Positions 15,457 through 22,158 of a DNA stretch of 40,669 nucleotides are shown here, piece after piece (position 1 is the stretch's first letter; every line of letters begins with the position of its first letter). Made by a program: the position numbers and the translations under genes. This stretch comes from a virus. Under the pieces are notes generated by a model. The model did not search any database, was not told the DNA's origin, and worked only from the letters and a program-made list of their open reading frames with translations. Location: positions 1 to 40,669 of IMG/VR virus record IMGVR_UViG_3300042868_008932; one strand, given 5' to 3'.

Positions 15457-15487
15457 CTTTGTTTGTCTGTTTACTGGTTTAAACTTA

Positions 15488-16300
15488 TTACCGTACTACA
15501 AAACCGGTGGTATCTTTTATGGCCTTACCTTTCGCCTTAAGGCCCAAAATTACGGCCTTGTTGGTCATCATTTCAATATCCGATAGGTCACCGTCAACAA
15601 CCGGGAAACCCTCAAAGGTCTCAGGCAAAGGTTTTTTCCGATCGAAAACCACGGCCACATTAACACCTAAGGCCAAAGCTTGCATACATTCGGCCCAATT
15701 GTTTTCAGATCGGGAAAAGGTAAGGAAATATTTTCCGGCCTTCATTGCTTCTTGATATTTCAGGACCTTGCCAATCAATTTTGTATAATCGTAAAAAACT
15801 AAGTTATCCAAGGCTAAAAGGTCCTTTCCAATCTGGTTTTTCACAATTGCGAAAAAATCTAAGTCACTTGTGCCGTTTAAACGAATAGCTACCTTATAGT
15901 TTCCTTTTACGGCCTTCCGGCTAATTTCGCTAAGTTCTAAAAATAGCATTTCACAAAATGCCTTTCTATCGGCAAAGTAAAAATCTGTTTTGCGGACACG
16001 GGCCGCAATATTTGAGGACCAACTCATACGGTAAGTAGTGACTAAGCAGCCAATTGTGCAGCCTTTCGAAGCCTTAGTGCATACGGTTTTGCCAAATGAA
16101 TTCTGATTGGCCGGGCTTAAGTACATTATAAAAGACTTAAGTTCGTTCTTTGCCGTTTTTGCATTGCTCTTTCCCTCTGAAAGTAACTTTTTCACGGCCT
16201 GAATTTCCTTTACTTCCTTATTAGCATTTAAGGACTGGTGAAATTCGTTCAGGTAGTTTGCAAGGTCCTGCACGGTTTGTGTTTCTTTTAATGCAATCAT
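15488..16300 (-). CDS. GP88 family protein (270 aa)
   Basis: It shows the pattern of the phage gene-product-88 family: Cys-containing VCTKASKGCTIGCL (about residues 73-86), ARVRKTDFYFADRKAF (100-115), then AIRLNGTSDLDF and a Rossmann-like C-terminal half (NVAVVFDRKKPLP, FPVVDGDLSD). The family is widespread in phages and plasmids, with no proven activity. A leader CTAAAACACAAAAAAAATG precedes the ATG, shared with the genes starting at 16559 and 17666. It is last in a minus-strand transcript ended by two terminators. Confidence 0.8.
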   Translation of the reverse strand: MIALKETQTVQDLANYLNEFHQSLNANKEVKEIQAVKKLLSEGKSNAKTAKNELKSFIMYLSPANQNSFGKTVCTKASKGCTIGCLVTTYRMSWSSNIAARVRKTDFYFADRKAFCEMLFLELSEISRKAVKGNYKVAIRLNGTSDLDFFAIVKNQIGKDLLALDNLVFYDYTKLIGKVLKYQEAMKAGKYFLTFSRSENNWAECMQALALGVNVAVVFDRKKPLPETFEGFPVVDGDLSDIEMMTNKAVILGLKAKGKAIKDTTGFVVR

Positions 16301-16337
16301 TTTTTTTGTGTTTTAGAAATTTGAAAAATTGAGAAAA

Positions 16338-16559
16338 TTATTTTGTCGGATCTATCAGGTTTAAAATGCCCTTATAAGTTTCAACCAGTAGGCCAAAAGC
16401 TGAACAAATAAACCCGCAAATAAACATTGCATAGGCAAACATATTGCCTGAATGCATTAAAGGGTTTGTGCAATTGCAAGTTTTAAAAGAATGCGATAAA
16501 TCGCACATAAAAAAGCCACAAAGCAAAAGGCCGAAAATGTAGAGAATTGAATTTTTCAT
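16338..16559 (-). CDS. small membrane protein with N-terminal signal/anchor (73 aa)
   Basis: The start is the ATG at 16559 (MKNSILYIFGLLLCGFFMC), placed right after a conserved AAAACACAAAAAAAAAATG leader and promoter; a longer reading from 16649 would begin upstream of the promoter and is rejected. Two hydrophobic segments (residues 4-18 and about 41-60) flank a Cys-containing loop (KTCNCTNP). The first could be a lipoprotein-like signal (LLCGFFMC). Function unknown. Confidence 0.65.
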   Translation of the reverse strand: MKNSILYIFGLLLCGFFMCDLSHSFKTCNCTNPLMHSGNMFAYAMFICGFICSAFGLLVETYKGILNLIDPTK

Positions 16560-16638
16560 TTTTTTTTTGTGTTTTAGGTCCGGCCGAATTGCCGAACGGC
16601 CACAAAGATAAAATACTGATTTCAATTTGTGCAAATTT
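16560..16638 (-). promoter_or_regulatory. promoter P2 with hairpin leader
   Basis: Minus strand TTG (16632-16634), N21, TATCTTTG (16603-16610). The leader contains GGCCGTTCGGCAATTCGGCC, able to form a hairpin, then CCTAAAACACAAAAA before the ATG. The layout is the same as P1 at 17667-17736. Confidence 0.75.
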
Positions 16639-16887
16639 ATTTTCAGCAATTGGGCAAAAAAATATTTTCCTGATTTTTGTCAATTTTCTTGCAATTGTGG
16701 CCGGAATTTGGCTTTTCACGCATACACACACACCTACACCCACACACCCACACACACCCAGGCGCATTTTCGCCCAAGCTACTCTCTTTCAGGACAAAAA
16801 TTCTGAATCCAGGTTCCAGACCGAGCTACTCATCTTCAGCCAAAAAAAAGCCAGATCAAATGTCCGGCCTTGGTTTGTTGGTTTGCC
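16639..16887. other. intergenic region with CA tract and paired 26-bp motif, copy A
   Basis: It holds a (CA/CCCA)-rich tract at about 16723-16760 and two related motifs AGCTACTC...TTCAGG...AAAAA starting 47 bp apart (16776 and 16823). The same pair, with the same 47-bp spacing, is at 17884 and 17931. No supported gene is seen. Confidence 0.7.
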
Positions 16888-17379
16888 TTACTTGTTTTTT
16901 GGCGCAAAAGGATAAACCTTCAAAAGGTACTTGTCAATATAACCTTCCAGAATGTCCCAGGTTAACCCTTGGTCCGCTGATTGATAGTGGCAAGCTGCTT
17001 GCAAAATGTCACTTTTCTCATCCTCAGTAAGCTTCAGGCCCTTATATTTCTGTGCTTGGTCGCCATCTGTAATAAGCCAGAAAACATCTTCCGGGTCCCA
17101 ATAGATACTGGTTAATTGCATTCTTTCGGCCTTTTGAACCTTTGCCTTCAATTCGGCATTTTCGGCCTTAAGGGCCTTCAATTCTTCCTGAATTTCGTTC
17201 AAACTGGTAACCTGATCTACCGGATCTGTAGTTTTCCAGGTGTCCACAATTTGCTCATTTGTGGAATTATCCACATAAATGGTCCAGTTGCCTATGGTAA
17301 TGTAGCAAGCTTTTGGTCCAGAAACACGGACATTAACACCTTCAAATTTTAAGGTCGAATACTGATTTTCTGCTTTCAT
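16888..17379 (-). CDS. hypothetical protein with central coiled coil (163 aa)
   Basis: The N-terminal half is beta-like (NVRVSGPKACYITIGNWTIY). Residues about 60-90 form a heptad-rich coiled coil (NEIQEELKALKAENAELKAK), and the C-terminal part is acidic and helical (DVFWLITDGDQAQKYKGLKL). It is the second gene after promoter P1, 29 bp downstream of the previous stop. No family is recognised; oligomerisation through the coil is likely. Confidence 0.65.
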   Translation of the reverse strand: MKAENQYSTLKFEGVNVRVSGPKACYITIGNWTIYVDNSTNEQIVDTWKTTDPVDQVTSLNEIQEELKALKAENAELKAKVQKAERMQLTSIYWDPEDVFWLITDGDQAQKYKGLKLTEDEKSDILQAACHYQSADQGLTWDILEGYIDKYLLKVYPFAPKNK

Positions 17380-17408
17380 TTTCGTAATGTTTATAAGGTT
17401 AGTAAAAA

Positions 17409-17666
17409 TTAAAATCCTTTGCGAAGAACGGCCGTAGAATTATCGTAGTGTAATTTCCCGGTGTATTGACTGAATTGGCACCGTGTTTCTCCCTTTAATT
17501 CCTGGTAAGCTGATTTAAGGGCCGTTCTGGCCTCTTTTACAGAATCATACTTTACAAGGATCTGGCCGAATGATAGGTACTTTTGCGACGCACCTATAGT
17601 AAGTAATGAGGCCGAAAGGGTATGGTTACCATTAATGCCACCGGAAATAAGAATTGAAGCTTTCAT
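17409..17666 (-). CDS. hypothetical protein (85 aa)
   Basis: It starts MKASILISGGINGNHTLSAS at 17666 behind promoter P1 and the AAAACACAAAAAAAATG leader. Composition is mixed with several Ser/Thr and Tyr and no membrane segment. No domain is recognised. Well supported as a gene by its promoter and by co-transcription with 16888-17379. Confidence 0.65.
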   Translation of the reverse strand: MKASILISGGINGNHTLSASLLTIGASQKYLSFGQILVKYDSVKEARTALKSAYQELKGETRCQFSQYTGKLHYDNSTAVLRKGF

Positions 17667-17736
17667 TTTTTTTGTGTTTTAGGTTGGCCTCGTTGCCAAC
17701 GGCACAAAGGTAATATCGCAATTTCATTAACTGCAA
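17667..17736 (-). promoter_or_regulatory. promoter P1 with hairpin leader
   Basis: Minus strand TTG (17734-17736), N21, TACCTTTG (17705-17712). The leader has CGTTGgCAACG and GTTGGC...GCCAAC inverted repeats, followed by CCTAAAACACAAAAAA before the ATG. Spacing and leader end are the same as P2. Confidence 0.78.
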
Positions 17737-17933
17737 ATTTTTGGAAATAATTTTTGAAATATTTTTTTCGGGGCCTTCCAGGATCCACCAGGCACCAGAT
17801 CAGGACCAGAACCAACCAGGGCACCGGCCACCAGGGCACCAGGACCTGATCTAGACTTGGTGCTAACCAGGGGCCATCGGCCAAAGCTACTCTCCTTCAG
17901 GCCAAAAAATTGGCAGACTCCATCCCGGACGAG
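17737..17933. other. intergenic region with CCAGG-rich tract and paired motif, copy B
   Basis: A CACCAGG-rich tract (about 17782-17850) contains two ACCAGGGCACC repeats and outer inverted arms AGATCAGG/CCTGATCT. Motif pair B starts at 17884 and 17931; the second overlaps the 3' end of the next gene. An apparent 73-residue minus-strand frame here is low-complexity and not supported. Confidence 0.65.
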
Positions 17934-18173
17934 CTACTCTTCTTCGGTCCAAAATTCCTTGGGCAATGGATCCTTCTTACCATCGGCACCGAAGTTTGAA
18001 TCATAATAGTGGCCACCAGGTAGCAAAGGACCTTTGTTGTAGTTAAGACCGTTGTTCTGTCCAGCCTCGTATGCCTTTATTATTTGCTTTCTTTCCAAGG
18101 CCAGGAAATGATCCACATATCCTTTCCTGATATCACCTTCGATAAACTTTACTAATTCTTGTAGGGCAGTCAT
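17934..18173 (-). CDS. small phage protein (79 aa)
   Basis: It starts MTALQELVKFIEGDIRKGYV. LERKQIIKAYEAGQNNGLNY followed by GGHYYDSNFG resembles the many short phage proteins with an I-x-AYExG-x(n)-G core. The end FWTEEE followed by TAG forms part of motif pair B. Its start overlaps the upstream stop by 4 bp (ATGA). Role unknown. Confidence 0.7.
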   Translation of the reverse strand: MTALQELVKFIEGDIRKGYVDHFLALERKQIIKAYEAGQNNGLNYNKGPLLPGGHYYDSNFGADGKKDPLPKEFWTEEE

Positions 18174-18379
18174 TCTTCCAATTCTGCGTGAAGTACATTA
18201 TCAACCAGTACCGGCCTGAAGGCCACAATTGTATCCAGAGCCGTGAAGTTTACCTCGTCCACATCCCACCAAGGGGCCAAAGGGAATATGGTGGTATAGA
18301 ATATAGGCCAGAATCCTTCCCGGTATTCAATGATCCATTTACCGGACTTAAGCTTCTGTAGTGTCCCTATTCTCGGCAT
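18170..18379 (-). CDS. hypothetical protein (69 aa)
   Basis: It starts MPRIGTLQKLKSGKWIIEYR and is Trp-rich (three within residues 15-38), probably beta-structured. It lies between the RHH gene (32-bp overlap) and 17934-18173 (4-bp overlap), so the three form an operon. No family is recognised. Confidence 0.6.
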   Translation of the reverse strand: MPRIGTLQKLKSGKWIIEYREGFWPIFYTTIFPLAPWWDVDEVNFTALDTIVAFRPVLVDNVLHAELEE

Positions 18380-18518
18380 TCTCTTTGGCTTCCAGGTACA
18401 TAATAATTGCTTCCCTCAGTACATCCACTACCCTACGGCCTTTGCAATATTCCATAAAGCGAAGGTAGACTGACTCGGTAAGCCGGAACGAAAGTTGTTC
18501 CCCATATTTCTCTTTCAT
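18348..18518 (-). CDS. ribbon-helix-helix-like regulator (56 aa)
   Basis: From the ATG at 18518 (MKEKYGEQLSFRLTESVYLR) the sequence fits a CopG/Arc-type fold: a beta strand QLSFRL, then helix SVYLRFMEYCKG and helix VVDVLREAIIMYLEAK. A longer reading from a TTG at 18548 would start inside the promoter box and is rejected. First gene of its operon and divergent from the endolysin gene, it could control one or both promoters. Confidence 0.7.
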   Translation of the reverse strand: MKEKYGEQLSFRLTESVYLRFMEYCKGRRVVDVLREAIIMYLEAKENAENRDTTEA

Positions 18519-18538
18519 CTCTGTTTCTAAATTTTTTG

Positions 18539-18568
18539 CAAATATCAAAATGGTATCTTTTACTGCAA
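18539..18568 (-). promoter_or_regulatory. promoter of the RHH operon
   Basis: Minus strand TTG (18566-18568), N19, GATATTTG (18539-18546), one mismatch to TAnnTTTG. The ATG at 18518 follows after 20 nt. Confidence 0.6.
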
Positions 18569-18590
18569 GTTTTTATTTTATTTTCCCTTA

Positions 18591-18598
18591 TACATTTG
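18591..18598 (+). promoter_or_regulatory. -7 box of the lysis cassette promoter
   Basis: TACATTTG lies 7 bp before the endolysin ATG at 18606. No TTG is found at the usual -33 distance, so it may need an activator. Confidence 0.5.
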
Positions 18599-18605
18599 TG
18601 TCACT

Positions 18606-18965
18606 ATGGAACTGAAACATTTCCAATTGTCCGAATTTGACTCCCCTGATAAACCAGGTTCTGGAGCCAATATGAAGCCTGAATTTCTCCAGAGAATTGA
18701 TAATGCCAGAGCCTTGGCCGGCATTCCTTTTAAGATAAACTCCGGGTTTAGAACCAAGGCCCATAATGCTCAGGTAAAGGGTGTAAAGGACAGTTCACAT
18801 TGCTATGGGTATGCAGCGGACATCCATTGTATTGACCTAAGAAAAAGACTCATAATGGTCAAGGCACTACTATCGGCAGGATTTACCAGGATCGGTATAT
18901 CAGATGGTTTTATCCATTGCGATTGCGACCCGACAAAGGACAAAGAGTGTATATGGCTCTACTAA
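18606..18965 (+). CDS. endolysin, peptidase M15-type (119 aa)
   Basis: This is a zinc carboxypeptidase/endopeptidase of the M15 (Hedgehog/DD-peptidase fold) group that cleaves cell-wall peptides. Motifs: INSGFRT (44-50), SSHCYGYAADIHC (63-75) with probable zinc ligands H65 and D72, and FIHCDCD (102-108) with H104. It has normal length for phage single-domain M15 endolysins, and no signal peptide, so it probably needs the holin encoded at 19569-19787. First gene of the plus-strand lysis cassette; the next gene overlaps it by 13 bp. Confidence 0.9.
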   Translation: MELKHFQLSEFDSPDKPGSGANMKPEFLQRIDNARALAGIPFKINSGFRTKAHNAQVKGVKDSSHCYGYAADIHCIDLRKRLIMVKALLSAGFTRIGISDGFIHCDCDPTKDKECIWLY

Positions 18966-19258
18966 AAGACGAACTATTGAGAGAGAATTTCCTCAACTTT
19001 ATGGGGGACATACCGGCCTATGCATTTATAGCCTACGCAAACTTCCTTCAGGTCCTTCCTTCGGAATACCCGGACTGGGAGTTTTTCCTATTAAAGCACG
19101 GATGGCTAATGTTGCTTTTCTTCAGGCTAATGATTGCCTTGTACGATCTGGTTGTCCGGTTGAATGGCAATTACTTCCTGGTGGATGTGGATGGCAAACC
19201 AAGGAAACGGTCTTTAATGTCCATTATTTCAAACCTCTTTAAAGAACTGGTAAAATGA
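18953..19258 (+). CDS. hypothetical lysis-cassette protein with one hydrophobic segment (101 aa)
   Basis: The ATG at 18953 (MALLKDELLRENFLNF) gives a 13-bp overlap with the endolysin; an ATG at 18917 would add 12 unlikely residues. A hydrophobic stretch WLMLLFFRLMIALYDLVV lies at about residues 52-69, and the C-terminus is basic. It sits between endolysin and the spanin-like gene, overlapping the latter by 4 bp. An accessory lysis role is suggested by place only. Confidence 0.6.
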   Translation: MALLKDELLRENFLNFMGDIPAYAFIAYANFLQVLPSEYPDWEFFLLKHGWLMLLFFRLMIALYDLVVRLNGNYFLVDVDGKPRKRSLMSIISNLFKELVK

Positions 19259-19566
19259 GATTTCAGGATATGCTTTCGTATGCAGCTGCTCTGGCTACCC
19301 TGGTGGTTGGCCTGAACTTTTTTATGTACCGAATGGATGCCAATGAGCGGATGTCCCAGATAGACTCAACGAGCAAAGCTACTCTCCTTCGGGCAAAAAT
19401 TATCCAGAGCCAGATTGATTCTCTTCAGGCTAACGATGCCATCTTTGCCAAAAGTATTCTGTACCTTGATTCGTGTCAAGTAACCAAAACGCACAAAGCG
19501 GACAGAGCAGAGAAGAGGGGAAGGTTTCTGGGAGGACTAATCAAAGGGTTGTTTCCGGGTCTGTAG
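19255..19566 (+). CDS. Rz-like inner-membrane spanin candidate (103 aa)
   Basis: An N-terminal membrane segment (YAAALATLVVGLNFFMY, about residues 8-24) is followed by a helical, coiled-coil-like region (30-60) and a basic tail rich in Lys/Arg. This is the topology of i-spanins, and it lies inside the lysis cassette. The segment encoding SKATLLRAKI carries the AGCTACTCTCCTTC repeat also found in the intergenic regions at 16.8 and 17.9 kb. Spanin is an inference. Confidence 0.55.
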   Translation: MRFQDMLSYAAALATLVVGLNFFMYRMDANERMSQIDSTSKATLLRAKIIQSQIDSLQANDAIFAKSILYLDSCQVTKTHKADRAEKRGRFLGGLIKGLFPGL

Positions 19567-19568
19567 GT

Positions 19569-19787
19569 ATGTTCTCCAAAAGGATGCAAGTGTATGCCTA
19601 CACGGCTACCACTACCATCCTGGTGGGTTTGCTTATTATGGTTGGTTGGCTTTACAAGTCCGACCGAGTTTCTCCTGGGGATACCATCCTGATGTTTATA
19701 CTGGCTCAGATCCTTGGTGCCTGGGTTGGCCTTACAAACAAAATCTTTAGGATTACCACTATTGGAAGTGAGAAGAATCCTGAATAG
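19569..19787 (+). CDS. holin candidate (72 aa, two membrane segments)
   Basis: The ATG at 19569 (MFSKRMQVYAYTATTTILVG) starts two bases after the previous stop. Two hydrophobic helices (about residues 9-28 and 38-58) with a short charged loop (YKSDRVSPGD) and a polar C-terminus match class II holins. A reading from 19473 would overlap the spanin-like gene heavily and is rejected. It ends the lysis cassette, followed by the terminator at 19827-19860. Confidence 0.75.
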   Translation: MFSKRMQVYAYTATTTILVGLLIMVGWLYKSDRVSPGDTILMFILAQILGAWVGLTNKIFRITTIGSEKNPE

Positions 19788-19826
19788 TTTTGTGCCGTAG
19801 TCATAAATGCTTTTTTTGGTTTTATG

Positions 19827-19860
19827 CCCCAGTCACTTGCTCTTAGGACTGGGGTTTTTT
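19827..19860 (+). terminator. terminator after the lysis cassette
   Basis: Stem CCCCAGTC/GACTGGGG (19827-19834 and 19847-19854) with a 12-nt loop, then six T. It runs straight into the promoter at 19865-19872. Confidence 0.88.
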
Positions 19861-19864
19861 ATTT

Positions 19865-19872
19865 TATATTTG
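19865..19872 (+). promoter_or_regulatory. -7 box before the 345-aa virion-type gene
   Basis: TATATTTG is a perfect TAnnTTTG and lies 14 bp before the ATG at 19887, directly after a terminator T tract. This is a plus-strand terminator-promoter relay. Confidence 0.65.
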
Positions 19873-19886
19873 CCAAAATATCAATT

Positions 19887-20924
19887 ATGAACTGCTTAGA
19901 AAACTATGTTGGTCTATTGGGGTGTACTTCTGAGGCTCCACTATCCGGCCTTTACATCAACGATTACCCAGGAATGAATATGGAACTTCTGGAGAAGATT
20001 TCGTCTCCAGAACAAGCTTCATACGCAGGACTTTGGCAGTCCATCCAATCCGTAGCTTACCAGAGGATTCGCAGAGATGTCCAGACTGCTCTGTTTAAAT
20101 CTGCCGAGGCCCAGATGGACCAAGTCTTATTCCAGACATCTAAGCAGTTTGTAAACCAATGGCAGTCGGTAGATCCATTACCGATGTCTCCGCAGTATCG
20201 TGGGACCTTCTGCTCCATCAATGGTAGCAAGTATCTCGGTATCCGAATAAAGCAACTTTATGTCTATAATGCCACCGGTGCCATCGTCACTTCGGTGCCT
20301 TGGAAGATCATCCAGACTCAGGATGGAAAGCTTCTTGACTCTGGTACCTACGATATGGTTCCAGGTATGAACTATGTTCCCATCAACCAGGTTTATTACT
20401 CCGACTTTGATAAGGTTAATATTCTGGCAGTAGTTGACTGCACGGATCTGGATACCCTTCAGGGTTTCTTTGTTGACTATGGTTGGCAACAGATGGACAT
20501 TGAATGTGCTTCCAGGTTCTCAATGCTCTGGAGGAACGGTTGGTCTATCTTCCCGGTAACTGCCCCTCTGGATTATGTCTCCGGCACCGAATGGACATCA
20601 TCTTTCAACCAGTCTGGGGTTTATATGGATGCCCAGTTGCTTTGTTCATTAGATAGCTTTATCTGCCATCAGAAAGAGTTTCTTCTGGATTCCTGGGCCA
20701 ACATTCTTTGCTACTATGTCCTCTGGAATAAACTGGCATCACCAAGAGCCAACTACTTTGCACAAGGCCAGAGGGAATACACTCAGGCTTCAATGAACCA
20801 ATACATTGCTGACTATACCGATAGCCTTCAGATATGGGCAAGACAACTGAACCTGAGAGGCGAAGGTCTTTGCTTTAATTGCGAAGCTGCCGGGTTAATT
20901 CAGCAGGGAGTCCAGCGACCATAG
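19887..20924 (+). CDS. putative virion structural protein (345 aa)
   Basis: The start at 19887 (MNCLENYVGLLGCTSEAPLS) follows a promoter box; an upstream start at 19824 would translate through the terminator and is rejected. The opening, with SGLYINDYPGMNMELLEKIS next, resembles a group of Bacteroidetes phage proteins I associate with virions, but I cannot name the family. The rest is rich in Tyr, Trp and Gln with scattered Cys. It lies apart from the main structural block and on the other strand, which makes the role uncertain. Confidence 0.6.
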   Translation: MNCLENYVGLLGCTSEAPLSGLYINDYPGMNMELLEKISSPEQASYAGLWQSIQSVAYQRIRRDVQTALFKSAEAQMDQVLFQTSKQFVNQWQSVDPLPMSPQYRGTFCSINGSKYLGIRIKQLYVYNATGAIVTSVPWKIIQTQDGKLLDSGTYDMVPGMNYVPINQVYYSDFDKVNILAVVDCTDLDTLQGFFVDYGWQQMDIECASRFSMLWRNGWSIFPVTAPLDYVSGTEWTSSFNQSGVYMDAQLLCSLDSFICHQKEFLLDSWANILCYYVLWNKLASPRANYFAQGQREYTQASMNQYIADYTDSLQIWARQLNLRGEGLCFNCEAAGLIQQGVQRP

Positions 20925-20929
20925 TTGCA

Positions 20930-21190
20930 CTAATTGAAAACAATAAGTGTGAATGCGTAAACCACAAAAGCACCAAGCATATATCCGGTGCCCATTGTAA
21001 GGGCAAGCAAAATCCGTTCCTTCCAGGTTTTAGTCTCTACCATATAGCCGGTAAATGGTAGGCTTAGGAACGGACCTACGAATGCCCATAACAACATAAA
21101 CGCAGAACCATCAGAAACGGTTCGGATGTAGCAAGTAGAGGCTATTTCCAGAACAAAAGCTGAAAGGCCAACAATTAAATATTTTTTCAT
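20930..21190 (-). CDS. membrane protein, three hydrophobic segments (86 aa)
   Basis: From the ATG at 21190 (MKKYLIVGLSAFVLEIAST) there are hydrophobic helices at about residues 4-20, 30-50 and 65-85. A reading from 21220 would enter the repeat region upstream and is rejected. It converges tail-to-tail with the 345-residue gene, with only 5 bp between. Function unknown; a superinfection or membrane-modifying role is possible but not shown. Confidence 0.65.
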   Translation of the reverse strand: MKKYLIVGLSAFVLEIASTCYIRTVSDGSAFMLLWAFVGPFLSLPFTGYMVETKTWKERILLALTMGTGYMLGAFVVYAFTLIVFN

Positions 21191-21316
21191 AATGCGCAAA
21201 TCCACGGCAATTAGTGTCAATTGCCTACACTTTTTCGTAGGGAAAATCTGTCGGGAATGGCATTAATTGTCGGGAATCTGTCGCAAATGTTGCCGATAAT
21301 TGCGACAAGAGGGTTA
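21191..21316. promoter_or_regulatory. iteron-like repeat cluster
   Basis: Four copies of YTGTCGSRAAT: 21248-21258, 21267-21277, 21278-21288 (the last two directly abutting) and an inverted copy at 21299-21309. Nearby is the inverted repeat GGCAATT/AATTGCC (about 21202-21223). No gene is present. It could be an operator or a replication-initiator binding site. Confidence 0.65.
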
Positions 21317-21799
21317 TTATAAATCCGGCCACGGCCTTAGTTTATGGGAAGGTACTGCATAGCACTTTCCCTTACCAAGGTCCTTTATGTTTTCATCCTG
21401 CACCAGTTCTGATTTCCTGATCCATCCTGGAAAATATACCCGGCTTTTCTCCAGAATTGCCAGTACATAAATGTCCACATCTGGATTGGCTTCCAGTTTG
21501 GATACTATGTGAGATGCAGCGAACCTGGTTGTCTTAATGTCAATCCGGGTATTGTTTATCTTAAAGTCATACGACCCAATTCTGTTGGCCGTGCATAGGC
21601 TCATAAAGCAGTTCTTCCATTTTGAAAAGGCATACTCACCTATGGCTCCATCCATATCCAGGTCACCTACATCCCGGTTCCGTTCAAAGGCTGAATTTGG
21701 CACCTTGCCGTTCAGGTTTGCGTGTCTCCTTAAAAGGCCAAAATGCTTAATGGCTATCATTTCATTTTCTGTAAGGTCTATGTAATCTTTACAATCCAT
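21317..21799 (-). CDS. PD-(D/E)XK-like nuclease candidate (160 aa)
   Basis: The pattern of a PD-(D/E)XK fold is present: helix with E55 (GAIGEYAFSKWK), then SYDFKINNTRIDIKTTRF with acidic residues at D78 and D87 and the catalytic K89 in DIK, followed by a strand DIYVLAILE. The C-terminus has YFPGWIRKSEL, seen in some phage nucleases and restriction-like proteins. It lies in the replication block and may process phage or host DNA. Catalytic assignment rests on motif reading only. Confidence 0.65.
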   Translation of the reverse strand: MDCKDYIDLTENEMIAIKHFGLLRRHANLNGKVPNSAFERNRDVGDLDMDGAIGEYAFSKWKNCFMSLCTANRIGSYDFKINNTRIDIKTTRFAASHIVSKLEANPDVDIYVLAILEKSRVYFPGWIRKSELVQDENIKDLGKGKCYAVPSHKLRPWPDL

Positions 21800-21812
21800 A
21801 TCCCTTTCAGGT

Positions 21813-21989
21813 TTATCGTTGGGTCATTTTATGCCTTCGAACAAAATCAATAACCAGAGACCGAAGGACTACCGAAAGCTTCCGGTCTCCAACGGCCTCC
21901 AGAAGGGCATCCTTTTCCACCTCGGTAAGGTAGATGGATACCTTGTTCATTTTTTTCTCCGGGGCAACCTTATAAGTTTCTTTTGGCAT
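21813..21989 (-). CDS. small DNA-binding-like protein (58 aa)
   Basis: From the ATG at 21989 (MPKETYKVAPEKKMNKVSI) a strand KVSIYL is followed by two helices (EVEKDALLEAVG and LSVVLRSLVIDFVRR), as in ribbon-helix-helix proteins. A 101-residue reading from 22118 lies mostly inside the upstream gene. It overlaps the gene at 21970-22158 by 20 bp. Repressor role inferred. Confidence 0.6.
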   Translation of the reverse strand: MPKETYKVAPEKKMNKVSIYLTEVEKDALLEAVGDRKLSVVLRSLVIDFVRRHKMTQR

Positions 21990-22158
21990 TGCGTATATCC
22001 AGATAGTATTTGATTGACTTGTGGAAATCCAGGATGGCCTTGTTCTCCTTTCTGGTTGCCCTTGTCTGTGCAAAATTACTTTTATATTCTGCTCTTTGGA
22101 TAATTCTTTCCAAGGCATCCATCAGTTCGTTATACGGTTGTATGTCCTGGTTCTCCAT
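21970..22158 (-). CDS. hypothetical protein (62 aa)
   Basis: It starts MENQDIQPYNELMDALERII and is helical and charged throughout, with no recognised motif. It overlaps its upstream neighbour by 29 bp and its downstream neighbour by 20 bp, so it is part of the replication operon. Confidence 0.55.
   Translation of the reverse strand: MENQDIQPYNELMDALERIIQRAEYKSNFAQTRATRKENKAILDFHKSIKYYLDIRNAKRNL

Noticed and set aside
17663-17884. 73-residue minus-strand ORF rich in Pro, Trp and Leu
   Set aside because: It covers the CCAGG-rich tract and promoter P1 and has no leader or domain; a low-complexity shadow.
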